Below, piece by piece: positions 25,901 to 34,628 of a stretch of 64,000 nucleotides of DNA; position 1 is the stretch's first letter; the number at the start of each line of letters is the position of its first letter. Source of the stretch: Mannheimia glucosida (lineage in GTDB: Bacteria; Pseudomonadota; Gammaproteobacteria; Enterobacterales; Pasteurellaceae); contig NZ_CP176502.1 in assembly GCF_046267875.1 (NCBI RefSeq), positions 1,302,001 through 1,366,000 of the forward strand, written 5' to 3'. Position numbers and translations under genes: made by a program. The notes under the pieces are model-generated. The model was not told the DNA's origin, searched no databases, and saw only the letters and a list, made by a program, of their open reading frames with translations.

Positions 25901-27502
25901 CTAATTTTGTTCATCTAAGTAGTGTGCACCTAAACTCTGCTCATTTAGCATTTGATTGACCACTAATTGTGCGGTTTTTAACGCATTGTACACCTCAATC
26001 CCTTGATATTGAGCGTGGTAAAGTGGGTCAAATTTTTGCTCTAACCTTGCTAATTCATTCAGTAGATATTGAAGATTTTCTCTGGTTCGGTAAACATTGG
26101 CATATAACGCCATATTTTCCCGAATGGTCGAAAGCACTTCGCTTGCTGTCAGTGCTAAATTTGCATTGGGGTTGGCAAGCTGATTTAACGCCTTTTCTGC
26201 CTTTGCAAGCGGTGAAATTTCGCTGTTTTTTTGCAAATTACCTGATTGCAAATCCTCTTGTTGCAATCTCTGCTTAATTTCGGCTATCGCCCGTTTAGCG
26301 AATACTAAACCACCACCCACGGAATTTCCGCCCATACGGTTTGCCCCTTCAATGCAGTGAGAAATTTCGCCAATCGCAAATAGCCCTTTTACTGCACTTT
26401 CGCCCCATTGATTAATTTGAATGCCGCCGTTACAGCTATGAGCAAACGGCTTGATTGCAATTTTATCTTGCACTAAATCAATCCTGACTTCATTTTTGAG
26501 CCAATTCAAATAGACGGTGTAAAACTCTTCCGTGTCTTCATACAGTTTTGGGCTGTATTTTAGGTAAATGCCTTTTTCGTGAGGGTTTTCAAGCAAATGT
26601 TTCATCATCACTAAATCGAACTCCACGCCGGCAAAATCAAGGCTGAAAGGAGCATAATGGCTACGTTCCAGCACCATTTTTGCAAATTGCTCGGCATTTA
26701 AGTGTGGAAATAGGTTGTTGTCCTTAGAATCGGTAATTTGGGTGACATATTTCAATGTATGTTCGCCAAATAGCACCTTGTATTTTGGCTCGACAAAGGC
26801 AGGAATGAACTGAATAAAGGCAAGATTAACCAAGGTTGCCCCGGCTTGTTGTGCCACATAATGAAGTGAACCGATAACATCAGCCGGGTAGAGATTATCT
26901 TTATACAGCCCGGCAATCCCGCCTGCGGCTAAAATAAGATGCTTGGTTTTGCAAAAAATATAGGAAATTTTACCGCTTGTAGAGAGCGAAAATACCGCAC
27001 CTTGCACCTGATTATCTTCCACCACAATGTGTAGTAAGGTAGCATTTTCATAGAAAGCAATGTGTTGCTCTTGCAAAATCTGCTTCGCTCGCAGAGCAGA
27101 TTCTCGCCAATCTTTAATTAAATAAATCGGGCGAGGGTATTTGGCAAAACAAGCAGGACGGTTATCGTTACGTTTCCAAGGCTGAAAGCCGATACGGTTT
27201 AGTAATTCAATTGCTTGTGGTGAATCTTCAATATAAGCTTGCACCACATTGGGGTTGATTTTACCCTTGCCGATGTTTTCAATATCTTCTTTAAAGTGAA
27301 TTTTATCGGCTTCATCGCCGGTTACTTGAATGCCAAGTGTCGCTTTAAGCGGAAAGTAGCTTGCTCCCGAGCCAATGGTGGATTTGCTAATCAGTAAGGC
27401 ATTAATGCCTTTTTCTTTTGCCTTAACAGCCGCAGAAAGCCCGTCGATGCCAGAGCCGACAATTAATAAATCGGTGTTAATGGTTTGGGTAATTTGGATC
27501 AT
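25901..27502 (-). CDS. Divergent FAD-dependent oxidoreductase of the NadB/fumarate-reductase fold
   Basis: A cytosolic flavoprotein (533 residues, no signal peptide). The dinucleotide motif GSGIDGLSAA is near residue 17 and LAAGGIAGLY near 195. The C-terminal FAD/substrate segment HSCNGGIQ then GLFAIGEISH and ANRMGGNSVGGG (about 365-415) is typical of L-aspartate oxidase and fumarate reductase flavoproteins. A helical C-terminal region follows. The usual active-site SRD region appears replaced (NAEQFAKMVLERS), so ordinary NadB or FrdA activity is doubtful. The start follows the start of the Rossmann fold; GTG four codons upstream lies in a hairpin. It is downstream of a peptide-type ABC importer, and I infer that it oxidises the imported compound. 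Confidence 0.75.
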   Translation of the reverse strand: MIQITQTINTDLLIVGSGIDGLSAAVKAKEKGINALLISKSTIGSGASYFPLKATLGIQVTGDEADKIHFKEDIENIGKGKINPNVVQAYIEDSPQAIELLNRIGFQPWKRNDNRPACFAKYPRPIYLIKDWRESALRAKQILQEQHIAFYENATLLHIVVEDNQVQGAVFSLSTSGKISYIFCKTKHLILAAGGIAGLYKDNLYPADVIGSLHYVAQQAGATLVNLAFIQFIPAFVEPKYKVLFGEHTLKYVTQITDSKDNNLFPHLNAEQFAKMVLERSHYAPFSLDFAGVEFDLVMMKHLLENPHEKGIYLKYSPKLYEDTEEFYTVYLNWLKNEVRIDLVQDKIAIKPFAHSCNGGIQINQWGESAVKGLFAIGEISHCIEGANRMGGNSVGGGLVFAKRAIAEIKQRLQQEDLQSGNLQKNSEISPLAKAEKALNQLANPNANLALTASEVLSTIRENMALYANVYRTRENLQYLLNELARLEQKFDPLYHAQYQGIEVYNALKTAQLVVNQMLNEQSLGAHYLDEQN

Positions 27503-27512
27503 AGAATAAAAC

Positions 27513-27549
27513 ACAAGCGGTAAAATTTTTCAAAAATTTTACCGCTTGT
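27513..27549 (-). terminator. Inverted uptake-signal hairpin between ATPase and flavoprotein genes
   Basis: ACAAGCGGTAAAATTTTT and its complement form an almost unbroken palindrome. It lies between the second ATPase gene and the flavoprotein gene, where it could reduce transcription of the two distal genes. The T-run after it on the minus strand is weak. Confidence 0.6.
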
Positions 27550-27564
27550 AGGCACAAAGCACAA

Positions 27565-28371
27565 TTATAATAAAGATGGTGCTGCTTCAATTAAGGTTCG
27601 GGTGTACTCTTGCGTTGGGCGTTCAAATACGTCTGAAGCATCGCCCATTTCCACAATTTTACCGCCGTTCATAACCACAATGCGGTCTGAAACTTGGTGA
27701 ACGGTTTGTAAGTCGTGAGAGATAAATACCATCGCTAAATTGAGTTCTTTTTTCAAGTCTGCCAGCAGGTTCAGTACTTGAGCTCGAACCGATACGTCAA
27801 GTGCAGAGGTTGGTTCATCAGCCACAATCAGCTTCGGATTTAATGCCAATGCACGAGCAATCGCTACACGTTGCTTTTGCCCACCGGATAATCGGGTTGG
27901 CTCGACCAACGCCGCTGAACGAGGTAGACCGACTCGAGAGAGCAAATCATAAACCCGCTTCTCACGTTCTTGCGGTTGTAAGATATTATGAATATCCATC
28001 GGATCTTTTAAAATATCTAACACACGCATACGCGGATTTAGGGCGGTTGCCGGGTCTTGGAAAATTACTGACACTTGGCTACCGAAATATTTGCGAGCTT
28101 CCGCACTGCCATATTTCATCTCTAAGCCGTTAAATTTTACTGTGCCGGAGGTTGGTTTTTGAAGCCCGATCATCACACTGGCTAAAGTAGATTTGCCACA
28201 ACCAGATTGTCCAACCAGACCGACTGTTTCACCGGCGTGAATTGCTAGGCTGACATCATTTACCGCCGTGAATTTTTTCGGGTTAAATAAGGTGCCGTCA
28301 CGAGAAGCAAATTGCACAACAATATTAGACAGTTCAATAATTGGCTGTTCTTTGATAAATTTCATACTCAT
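27565..28371 (-). CDS. Peptide/nickel-type ABC importer ATPase (DppF/OppF-like)
   Basis: A cytosolic ATPase subunit. Walker A is GQSGCGKST near residue 54. The signature motif LSGGQKQRVAIARAL is near 163, and Walker B LIVADEPTSALDVS near 186. The H-loop FISHDL is near 218. The TRTLIEAAPSLL C-terminal tail is typical of DppF-type subunits. The length is 268 residues. It follows the permease-ATPase fusion by 14 bases, and together the two provide the heterodimeric ATPase pair of a PepT-family importer. The start may be the second ATG two codons in. Confidence 0.9.
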   Translation of the reverse strand: MSMKFIKEQPIIELSNIVVQFASRDGTLFNPKKFTAVNDVSLAIHAGETVGLVGQSGCGKSTLASVMIGLQKPTSGTVKFNGLEMKYGSAEARKYFGSQVSVIFQDPATALNPRMRVLDILKDPMDIHNILQPQEREKRVYDLLSRVGLPRSAALVEPTRLSGGQKQRVAIARALALNPKLIVADEPTSALDVSVRAQVLNLLADLKKELNLAMVFISHDLQTVHQVSDRIVVMNGGKIVEMGDASDVFERPTQEYTRTLIEAAPSLL

Positions 28372-28385
28372 CGTATTGCTCTCCT

Positions 28386-30356
28386 TTATGCTTCTTTAGA
28401 TTGTGGATCTTCTAAGTGTGAAGCCCAGAAGTGTTGTGGGTGATCACCGGTTGGCACTAATTTCAAGTGCTGTTCAGGGTTTGCATCTGGTCTTAATGAA
28501 CGACTCGCAAAACGGTCACCTTTCGCAAAATCAAATGGTGAAGGCACACTGCCCGGAATTTGATATAAGCGTTCTGCACGCAATTCGGTAGAAAGTACCG
28601 AGCCTAATAATCCACGTGTGTATTCGTGTGTTGGGTTTGCCAATAATGGCGTAGTTGGTGCAGTTTCAACCACTTGACCAGCATACATTACCGTGATGTG
28701 GTGAGCGATTTGTGCCACTAAAGCTAAGTCGTGGCTCACGAATACCATTGCAAATCCAAGTTTCTCACGTAATTCGTTTAATAATTTGATCACTTCAGCT
28801 TGAACGGTTACGTCTAATGCTGTTGTTGGTTCATCAGCAATCAATAGTTTCGGTTCACGAGCAAGTGCCATTGCAATTAATACACGCTGACGTTGTCCTC
28901 CGGATAACTCGTGAGGATAACGGTTGAGCGTTTTTTCCGGGTCAAGTTTTACCCATTGCAATAATGTTTCTGCTGATTGTTTACCACCACGGCTGATTAA
29001 TTGTGCCATTTGGTCTTTAATACGCATTGATGGGTTTAACGCACTTAATGCATCTTGGTAAATCATCGAGATTTCGTGACCACGAAGGGCATTTAAATCG
29101 GCTGATTCTAAAAGATTGTGTTGTTTACCTGAACGGTCGGTAAAGAGGATTTCACCAGTGATTCTTGCAGTTTTTGGTAATAAACCCATAATTGAGAATG
29201 CGGTGATTGATTTACCACAACCAGATTCACCCACTAAGCCCATGGTTTCGCCTTCGTGAACAGTAAAGCTGATATTATCAACAAGCGGAGTTTCACCATA
29301 ACGATTCGGAAAACGGATTGATAAGTTTTTCACTTGTAAAATCGGTTTGGCCGTTGAGTTTAATTGCATACGGTCAGTACGGGTCGTTTCTTTCTCGTGT
29401 AATTTGAGTAAGTAACGTTTTAACGCAAGAGTTTCAGACATTGCTTCTTGAACGTCTGTTGCCAATGGTTTTGCGACATCTTCTTTACTTTGAGTTGAAC
29501 GTTTTAGTTTTGGATTTACTAACGCATCGGTTAAGCCTTCAGCAAGGATATTTAACGCAAGTACGGTTAATAAAATCATAATCCCTGCGAAAGTTGTCGC
29601 CCACCAGAAGCCACTTAAGACTAAGTTACGACCTTCAGATAAAATATTTCCCCAAGATGGGAATGGAGGTTGCACACCTGCACCTAAGAATGAAAGTGAT
29701 GCTTCAAATACGATGGCATCAGCAACCATCACTGTTGCGAATACTAAAACCGGTGCAGCAGTATTACGCACAACGTGTTTTAATAGAATATAAGTACGGC
29801 TACCACCAATTACACGCTCGGCACGCACATAATCTTCTTCCCATTGAGATACTACGTTAGCACGCACCACTCGGGCAAGTTGGGGAGTGTAAACAACCGC
29901 AATAGTCACGATAATCACAGGTACAGAGTTACCGAAAGTGGCAAGTAATACAGCAGCTAATGCGATACCCGGGAATGCCATTAAGATATCCATAAAACGC
30001 ATAATCACTTCGTTACCGAATTTATCGGCGGTTGCCGCGGTTGCCCCTAAAATACTACCGAATAGAATCGCAACGCCTACCGCACCTAAACCGATAAAGA
30101 GAGATGTTCTTGCTCCCCATACCATACGCGAGAAAATATCACGTCCTAAACGGTCTGTACCGAATAAATAATCACCGCTTGGAGCTTGCACTGGACGTAG
30201 CGTTTGCAGTGGGTCATAAGGCGCTACTAATGGTGCAAAAATAGCGACTAATGCGATAAATACAATAAAGAGTAAGGCGATTTTTGAACTGGTTGATAAT
30301 GCTCTAAATCTTGCACCGCCTGAAGCAAGTCGAGCAGCTAATCCTTGGCGAAACAT
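28386..30356 (-). CDS. Fused ABC permease (DppC-like) and ATPase (DppD-like)
   Basis: A single 656-residue chain joining two subunits that are normally separate. Residues 1-285 form a DppC-type permease: an N-terminal helix near 25-43, the GTDRLGRDIFSRMVWGARTS motif near 66-85, and the EAA loop near 178-200. A linker of about 50 residues follows. Residues about 338-600 form a DppD-type ATPase with Walker A GESGCGKS (376-383), signature LSGGQRQRV and Walker B LLIADEPT. The frame is open throughout, so this is a real fusion and not a missed stop. The start MFRQGLAARL lies 1 base after the upstream permease stop; the longer in-frame start is inside that gene. Confidence 0.9.
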   Translation of the reverse strand: MFRQGLAARLASGGARFRALSTSSKIALLFIVFIALVAIFAPLVAPYDPLQTLRPVQAPSGDYLFGTDRLGRDIFSRMVWGARTSLFIGLGAVGVAILFGSILGATAATADKFGNEVIMRFMDILMAFPGIALAAVLLATFGNSVPVIIVTIAVVYTPQLARVVRANVVSQWEEDYVRAERVIGGSRTYILLKHVVRNTAAPVLVFATVMVADAIVFEASLSFLGAGVQPPFPSWGNILSEGRNLVLSGFWWATTFAGIMILLTVLALNILAEGLTDALVNPKLKRSTQSKEDVAKPLATDVQEAMSETLALKRYLLKLHEKETTRTDRMQLNSTAKPILQVKNLSIRFPNRYGETPLVDNISFTVHEGETMGLVGESGCGKSITAFSIMGLLPKTARITGEILFTDRSGKQHNLLESADLNALRGHEISMIYQDALSALNPSMRIKDQMAQLISRGGKQSAETLLQWVKLDPEKTLNRYPHELSGGQRQRVLIAMALAREPKLLIADEPTTALDVTVQAEVIKLLNELREKLGFAMVFVSHDLALVAQIAHHITVMYAGQVVETAPTTPLLANPTHEYTRGLLGSVLSTELRAERLYQIPGSVPSPFDFAKGDRFASRSLRPDANPEQHLKLVPTGDHPQHFWASHLEDPQSKEA

Positions 30357-30357
30357 A

Positions 30358-31311
30358 TTATAAACTCCGAATTTTTGGATTAATGAGCAAGTAAAGAATA
30401 TCAACAATGATATTCACCAACACGAAGGTAAATGCAATGGTTAATACCACACCTTGCACTAAGTTTAAGTCGTGATTGACGATACCGTTGAAAATTAATT
30501 TACCCATTCCCGGTAAGTCGAAGATCTGTTCAATCACAACTGCACCACCTAATAAATAACCAACCCGTAAACCTAGCACGGTTACCGGAGTAATTAAGGC
30601 ATTACGAAGCACGTTGTGGCGAATCACCGTTGAGTAAGGTACACCATTACCGATGGCTGTTCGAACATAATCTTTATCCATTTCTTCTACCATTGTTGTA
30701 CGCACGACACGGATCAATGAGGCACATACAGGAACAGCTAAAGCGAGTGAAGGGAGAACCATTGAGTTTACATAGCCTTTTGGATCTTCGCTAAATGGAA
30801 TAAAACCGCCTGAAGGCAACCAATCTAATTTTAAGGAGAAGTATTGAATCAATAAAATACCCAACCAGAAAGAAGGTGTGGCAACAGCGGCAACCGAGAT
30901 TAAACGGATTAATTGATCAATCCAAGTATCACGGTAAAGTGCTGCCGTTACACCTAATGTGAAAGAGACGATAGCAGCTAAGAAGACCCCAATAAAGGTA
31001 AGCTGTAATGTTAAAGGGAATGCTTTAGCAATCATATCAACAATAGGCTGTTCTGGAGGGGTTGTCATACCGAAATCTAATACGAATAAATTCCCTAAAA
31101 AGCGAAAATATTGTACAAGCAATGGATCATTTAACCCATGTTGTTCACGATAGATTTCTTTAGCGGCTTCGCTGGCGCTTTCACCGAGAGCAACGGTTGC
31201 CGGATCTCCGGGGGTGAATTGTAAAACAATAAATACCAAGGCAGTTACGCCTAAGATCATTACCGGCAGAGCCATTAGACGACGCCATAATAATCGGAGT
31301 ATAATTTCCAT
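30358..31311 (-). CDS. Peptide/nickel-type ABC importer permease (DppB-like)
   Basis: An inner-membrane permease of 317 residues with about six membrane spans. The N-terminal LLWRRLMALPVMILGVTALVF helix and FTPGDPA motif are typical of DppB/GsiC. The EAA-like loop DYVRTAIGNGVPYSTVIRHN is near residue 218. It forms the channel with the permease half of the fused protein downstream. AAGGAGAAG precedes the ATG, directly after a small hairpin. Confidence 0.92.
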   Translation of the reverse strand: MEIILRLLWRRLMALPVMILGVTALVFIVLQFTPGDPATVALGESASEAAKEIYREQHGLNDPLLVQYFRFLGNLFVLDFGMTTPPEQPIVDMIAKAFPLTLQLTFIGVFLAAIVSFTLGVTAALYRDTWIDQLIRLISVAAVATPSFWLGILLIQYFSLKLDWLPSGGFIPFSEDPKGYVNSMVLPSLALAVPVCASLIRVVRTTMVEEMDKDYVRTAIGNGVPYSTVIRHNVLRNALITPVTVLGLRVGYLLGGAVVIEQIFDLPGMGKLIFNGIVNHDLNLVQGVVLTIAFTFVLVNIIVDILYLLINPKIRSL

Positions 31312-31323
31312 TTTCTTCTCCTT

Positions 31324-31339
31324 GAGTGTAGTTACACTC
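31324..31339 (-). other. Small hairpin before permease ribosome site
   Basis: GAGTGTA and TACACTC flank a tight centre, in the 211-base gap between the binding-protein gene and the permease gene. It has no T-run and directly precedes the AAGGAG of the permease. It could set the ratio of binding protein to membrane subunits, but this is inference. Confidence 0.4.
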
Positions 31340-31465
31340 CAAAATTAAATCTAAGTTTACCTACAAGCTAATATAGTGATATGTAGGATTATAAATGAAA
31401 ATATAGAAATGGTAAGAATTCTGAGTGATATAAGACGAATATTACATCATTTTGATTTTTATTTA

Positions 31466-31504
31466 TGCAAGCGGTAAATTTTTTGTAAAATATTACCGCT
31501 TGCA
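31466..31504 (-). terminator. Inverted uptake-signal hairpin after binding-protein gene
   Basis: TGCAAGCGGTAA and TTACCGCTTGCA (ends at 31466 and 31504) form a 12-bp stem with an AT-rich loop, 19 bases past the solute-binding-protein stop. It is probably a partial terminator or mRNA 3' stabiliser, giving excess binding protein over the permease subunits, as is common in such operons. Confidence 0.7.
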
Positions 31505-31522
31505 TTTAGCTAGCCGTTAAGA

Positions 31523-33106
31523 CTATTTAGCACGACCAACACCGATAAATGACATACCTGTTGTTGGTAATGGTTGGAAACCTGTTAATGCCTTATCATT
31601 CCACGCAGTTGGCAATTTACGGTGAATAATTGGGTAAAGAGGCACTTGTTCAGCGATAATATTGATTGCTTTCGCCCAGGCTTCTTTAGAAGCAGCAGGA
31701 TTTTTGGCCGCTTCATCAAGCAGTTTTTGTACTTCTGCATATTCAGCTGTTTCAGACCAGCGGAAACGACGTTTCGGCCATACATCACCACGATACCACC
31801 AGCTTAATAATAGGTCTAAGTCATTACCGAAAACTGATGGGTCGCCAGGTGCAATCACAACTTCATATGCGCCTTTATCTACGTGTGTGCCGTATAATGC
31901 ACCAGATTGTAAATGTTTAAGAGAAACTTTTACGCCTTTTAAGCTGTTCCACGATTCAAGAATTAATGGCGCACATTCTTTCACCCAAGAGTGATCTGTT
32001 GCTAACAATTCAAATTTTAACTCTGTCACGCCCGCTTCTGCTAATAATGCTTCGGCTTTCGCTTTATCGAAATCATATTGCGAATTTGCTTTCACATAAT
32101 CCGGGTGAGTATCTTGCACGTAAGATGTAGCAGCTTTTGCATTGCCTAAGAACACCACATCAATTAATTTTTGGGTATCTAAGCCATAATGTAACGCTTG
32201 GCGAACTTTCGGGTTGTTAAACGGTGCTTTTTCACAGTTAAACATTAAGAACAGTAAGCCGAATGATTGTACTGACTCAACTGTACCTTTACGTTTTAAG
32301 CGTTCTGCGTCTAAGTAAGGCACAGACTCGATTGCTTGAACACGGCCAGATTCTTGAGCAGTTACACGAGCGGCATCATCAGAAAGTAAGAACCAAGTCA
32401 TTTTCTCGACTTGTGCCGGGTAGCCACCGTTATAATCTGCAAATGCTTCGAAAACAATACGATCATCTTTAGTTGCGGATACAAATTTATATGGGCCAGT
32501 CCCCACTGGATTAGCATCAAATGCAGCTTGACCAGCTTCAACTACTGCTTTCGGTACGATTTTAACGATAGTTAAACGCTCTTTGAATAACGCAAACGGA
32601 TATTTCAATTTGAATTCAACCACTTTTTCATCGACTTTTTTCACTGTATCAATGAACGGAATAAATTGTGCGAAAAGTGATGCTTTAGCTGGGTCTAATA
32701 CACGTTCAAATGAGTAAACTACGTCTTCAGTGGTAACCGGATTACCATTGTGGAATTTAGCCCCGTCACGTAAAGTAATTCGATAGGTTACATCATCAAT
32801 TTTTTCAGGCTCTGCTGCTGCCAATGCTAAATATGGTTTGCGAGTGGCTGGATGTAAGTCCACGAGGCCTTCAAAAATATGGAGGTTTGCCGCCATTGAG
32901 GATGCACCGCTTGAGGTAAGCGGGTCAAATCCGGTTGATATGGGATAAGCTATACCGGCCTCAATCGTTGAGCCGGCGGCAGGGGCTGCAAATGCTTTAG
33001 GTGTAAATGTACCTAAAGTGCCACTAAATGCCATACCGGCACCAACACCTGCAATTAGTTTCATAAAACCACGACGGGATTCGTTGTGTTCAAACTGTTT
33101 TTTCAT
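31523..33106 (-). CDS. Tat-exported solute-binding protein, family 5 (peptide/nickel/opine type)
   Basis: The periplasmic binding component of the ABC importer encoded just downstream. The N terminus carries a twin-arginine signal (SRRGFMK at residues 10-16, then a hydrophobic stretch and AFA-AP). This implies export folded, perhaps with a bound cofactor or to avoid metal mis-loading. The SBP_bac_5 body includes the RDGAKFHNGNPVTTEDVVYSF motif near residue 112. The 527-residue length is normal. Relatives bind di- and oligopeptides, haem, nickel chelates or opine metallophores; the ligand here is unknown. AAGGAG precedes the ATG, and a CRP-like site lies about 135 bases upstream. Confidence 0.88.
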   Translation of the reverse strand: MKKQFEHNESRRGFMKLIAGVGAGMAFSGTLGTFTPKAFAAPAAGSTIEAGIAYPISTGFDPLTSSGASSMAANLHIFEGLVDLHPATRKPYLALAAAEPEKIDDVTYRITLRDGAKFHNGNPVTTEDVVYSFERVLDPAKASLFAQFIPFIDTVKKVDEKVVEFKLKYPFALFKERLTIVKIVPKAVVEAGQAAFDANPVGTGPYKFVSATKDDRIVFEAFADYNGGYPAQVEKMTWFLLSDDAARVTAQESGRVQAIESVPYLDAERLKRKGTVESVQSFGLLFLMFNCEKAPFNNPKVRQALHYGLDTQKLIDVVFLGNAKAATSYVQDTHPDYVKANSQYDFDKAKAEALLAEAGVTELKFELLATDHSWVKECAPLILESWNSLKGVKVSLKHLQSGALYGTHVDKGAYEVVIAPGDPSVFGNDLDLLLSWWYRGDVWPKRRFRWSETAEYAEVQKLLDEAAKNPAASKEAWAKAINIIAEQVPLYPIIHRKLPTAWNDKALTGFQPLPTTGMSFIGVGRAK

Positions 33107-33240
33107 CTTAAAGCTCCTTTAAGTTTTTATGATAGGGGCGGTATTGTTTGCTGAAGTGAATTTGTCAAAAAATACACTTTTTTTGAATTGAATTTATCAT
33201 ATCATTAATGTTAAAGCGGTAAAGCAAGAATTATTGAATT

Positions 33241-33256
33241 TGTGATCTAGCTCACG
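33241..33256. promoter_or_regulatory. Candidate CRP (cAMP receptor protein) site
   Basis: TGTGATCTAGCTCACG matches the CRP consensus TGTGA-N6-TCACA at nine of ten positions, and the central N6 is itself close to the preferred sequence. It lies in the divergent region between the solute-binding-protein gene (start about 135 bases away) and hemW (about 70 bases away). Control of the importer is the more natural assignment. Confidence 0.7.
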
Positions 33257-33322
33257 AAAATCTTTGCTTTTCACTTCACTTGCTTTTCGTTATTATTTGC
33301 CAATTTAATCATAAATGAAAAA

Positions 33323-34486
33323 TTGACAGTGAACCTGATTTTACCGCCTTTAAGCCTTTATATCCATATCCCTTGGTGTGTGCAAAAATGTCCTTATTGC
33401 GATTTTAACTCGCACGCTCAAAAAGGAATCATTCCCGAGCAAGAATATATCGAACATTTACTTGCAGATTTATCCCAAGATTTGACCGCTTACCGAGTGG
33501 CAATAGGTGATCGTAAATTACATTCTATTTTTATTGGCGGCGGCACACCGAGCTTATTTTCAGCGGAGGGGATAGCTTATTTATTAAGCGAAGTAGAAAA
33601 ACGGATTGCATTCGAGCCAAATATCGAAATTACACTGGAAGCGAACCCGGGAACGGTAGAGGCAGAGCGATTTTTAGGTTACGCACAAGGTGGCGTAACC
33701 CGCATTTCAATGGGAATCCAAAGTTTTGAGCCGGAAAAATTATTGAAATTAGGACGGATTCACGATGCAAATGAAGCAAAACAAGCGGTTAAATTTGCCC
33801 AAAATTCTGCAAAATCGGGCTTGCAAAGTTTTAACATTGATTTAATGCACGGTTTACCAAACCAATCGGTTAAACAAGCCTTGGCGGATTTAGAAACAGG
33901 GATTTCACTCAATCCACCGCATTTATCGTGGTATCAGCTCACGATTGAGCCTAACACGATGTTTTATTACCGCACGCCAACTCTGCCCGATGATGACGAG
34001 TTATGGGATATTTTCGAGCAAGGGCATCAACTTTTGACTAATGCCGGCTATGAACAATACGAAACTTCGGCTTATGCCAAAAAAGGCTACCAATGCAGAC
34101 ATAATTTAAATTATTGGCGATTTGGAGATTATTTGGCGATTGGTTGTGGGGCTCACGGCAAAATTTCGTATCCGACAGGGGAAATTTATCGTTTTAGCAA
34201 AACCAAACACCCGAAAGGTTATATGCGAGGTGAATATCGCTATAGCCAAGAGCTGATTGAATTAGACGACCGCCCGTTTGAGTTTTTTATGAACCGCTTT
34301 AGATTACTTGAAGCTACACCAAAACAAGAATTTGAATGGTTTACCGGGTTAGACAGGGAAGTTGTTCGACCGACAATGGATTGGGCATTAAGCCAAAACT
34401 ATATTTCAGAAACCTCAACTCACTGGCAAATTACCCAACACGGTAAACTGTTTTTAAATGAATTATTGGAAGGCTTCTTGGACTAA
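33323..34486 (+). CDS. hemW: HemW-type radical SAM haem chaperone
   Basis: A radical SAM protein related to coproporphyrinogen III dehydrogenase HemN. HemW binds and delivers haem and lacks proven HemN activity. The cluster motif CVQKCPYCDF (CxxxCxxC) is near residue 19, followed by GGGTPSLF near 72, and the HemN C-terminal domain (FFMNRFRLLE) is near 315. It is 387 residues from a TTG, or 385 from the GTG two codons later; no ATG fits. The conserved part begins at LPPLSLYIHIPWC, so either short start is workable. rdgB, its usual neighbour in enterics, is not adjacent. Confidence 0.93.
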   Translation: MTVNLILPPLSLYIHIPWCVQKCPYCDFNSHAQKGIIPEQEYIEHLLADLSQDLTAYRVAIGDRKLHSIFIGGGTPSLFSAEGIAYLLSEVEKRIAFEPNIEITLEANPGTVEAERFLGYAQGGVTRISMGIQSFEPEKLLKLGRIHDANEAKQAVKFAQNSAKSGLQSFNIDLMHGLPNQSVKQALADLETGISLNPPHLSWYQLTIEPNTMFYYRTPTLPDDDELWDIFEQGHQLLTNAGYEQYETSAYAKKGYQCRHNLNYWRFGDYLAIGCGAHGKISYPTGEIYRFSKTKHPKGYMRGEYRYSQELIELDDRPFEFFMNRFRLLEATPKQEFEWFTGLDREVVRPTMDWALSQNYISETSTHWQITQHGKLFLNELLEGFLD

Positions 34487-34512
34487 TTTGCAAAAAAACG
34501 ACTCAAAAAGAC

Positions 34513-34544
34513 CGCTTGTAATGTTAAATTACAGGCGTTTTTTT
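34513..34544 (+). terminator. hemW terminator
   Basis: CGCTTGTAAT pairs with ATTACAGGCG (one wobble pair) and is followed by seven T residues (34538-34544). It starts 26 bases after the hemW stop. Half of an uptake signal is embedded in the left arm. Confidence 0.85.
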
Positions 34545-34628
34545 GTGATCTGCGTCGAAAAATCTTCATTTTTTACTAGACAAAAAAACAGTGTTCAGTA
34601 GCATAGCCTTCACGAATAAGGAGAGCTT

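Noticed and set aside
25901..27502. Naming the flavoprotein nadB or frdA
   Set aside because: The FAD motifs fit the fold, but the catalytic segment and neighbours do not fit either enzyme.
31662..31994. An open frame of about 110 codons on the plus strand
   Set aside because: It is a shadow of the solute-binding-protein gene, which has clear family motifs and a signal peptide.
34545..34560. TGTGATCTGCGTCGAA as a second CRP site before rhuM
   Set aside because: Only the left half fits; the right half-site is poor.
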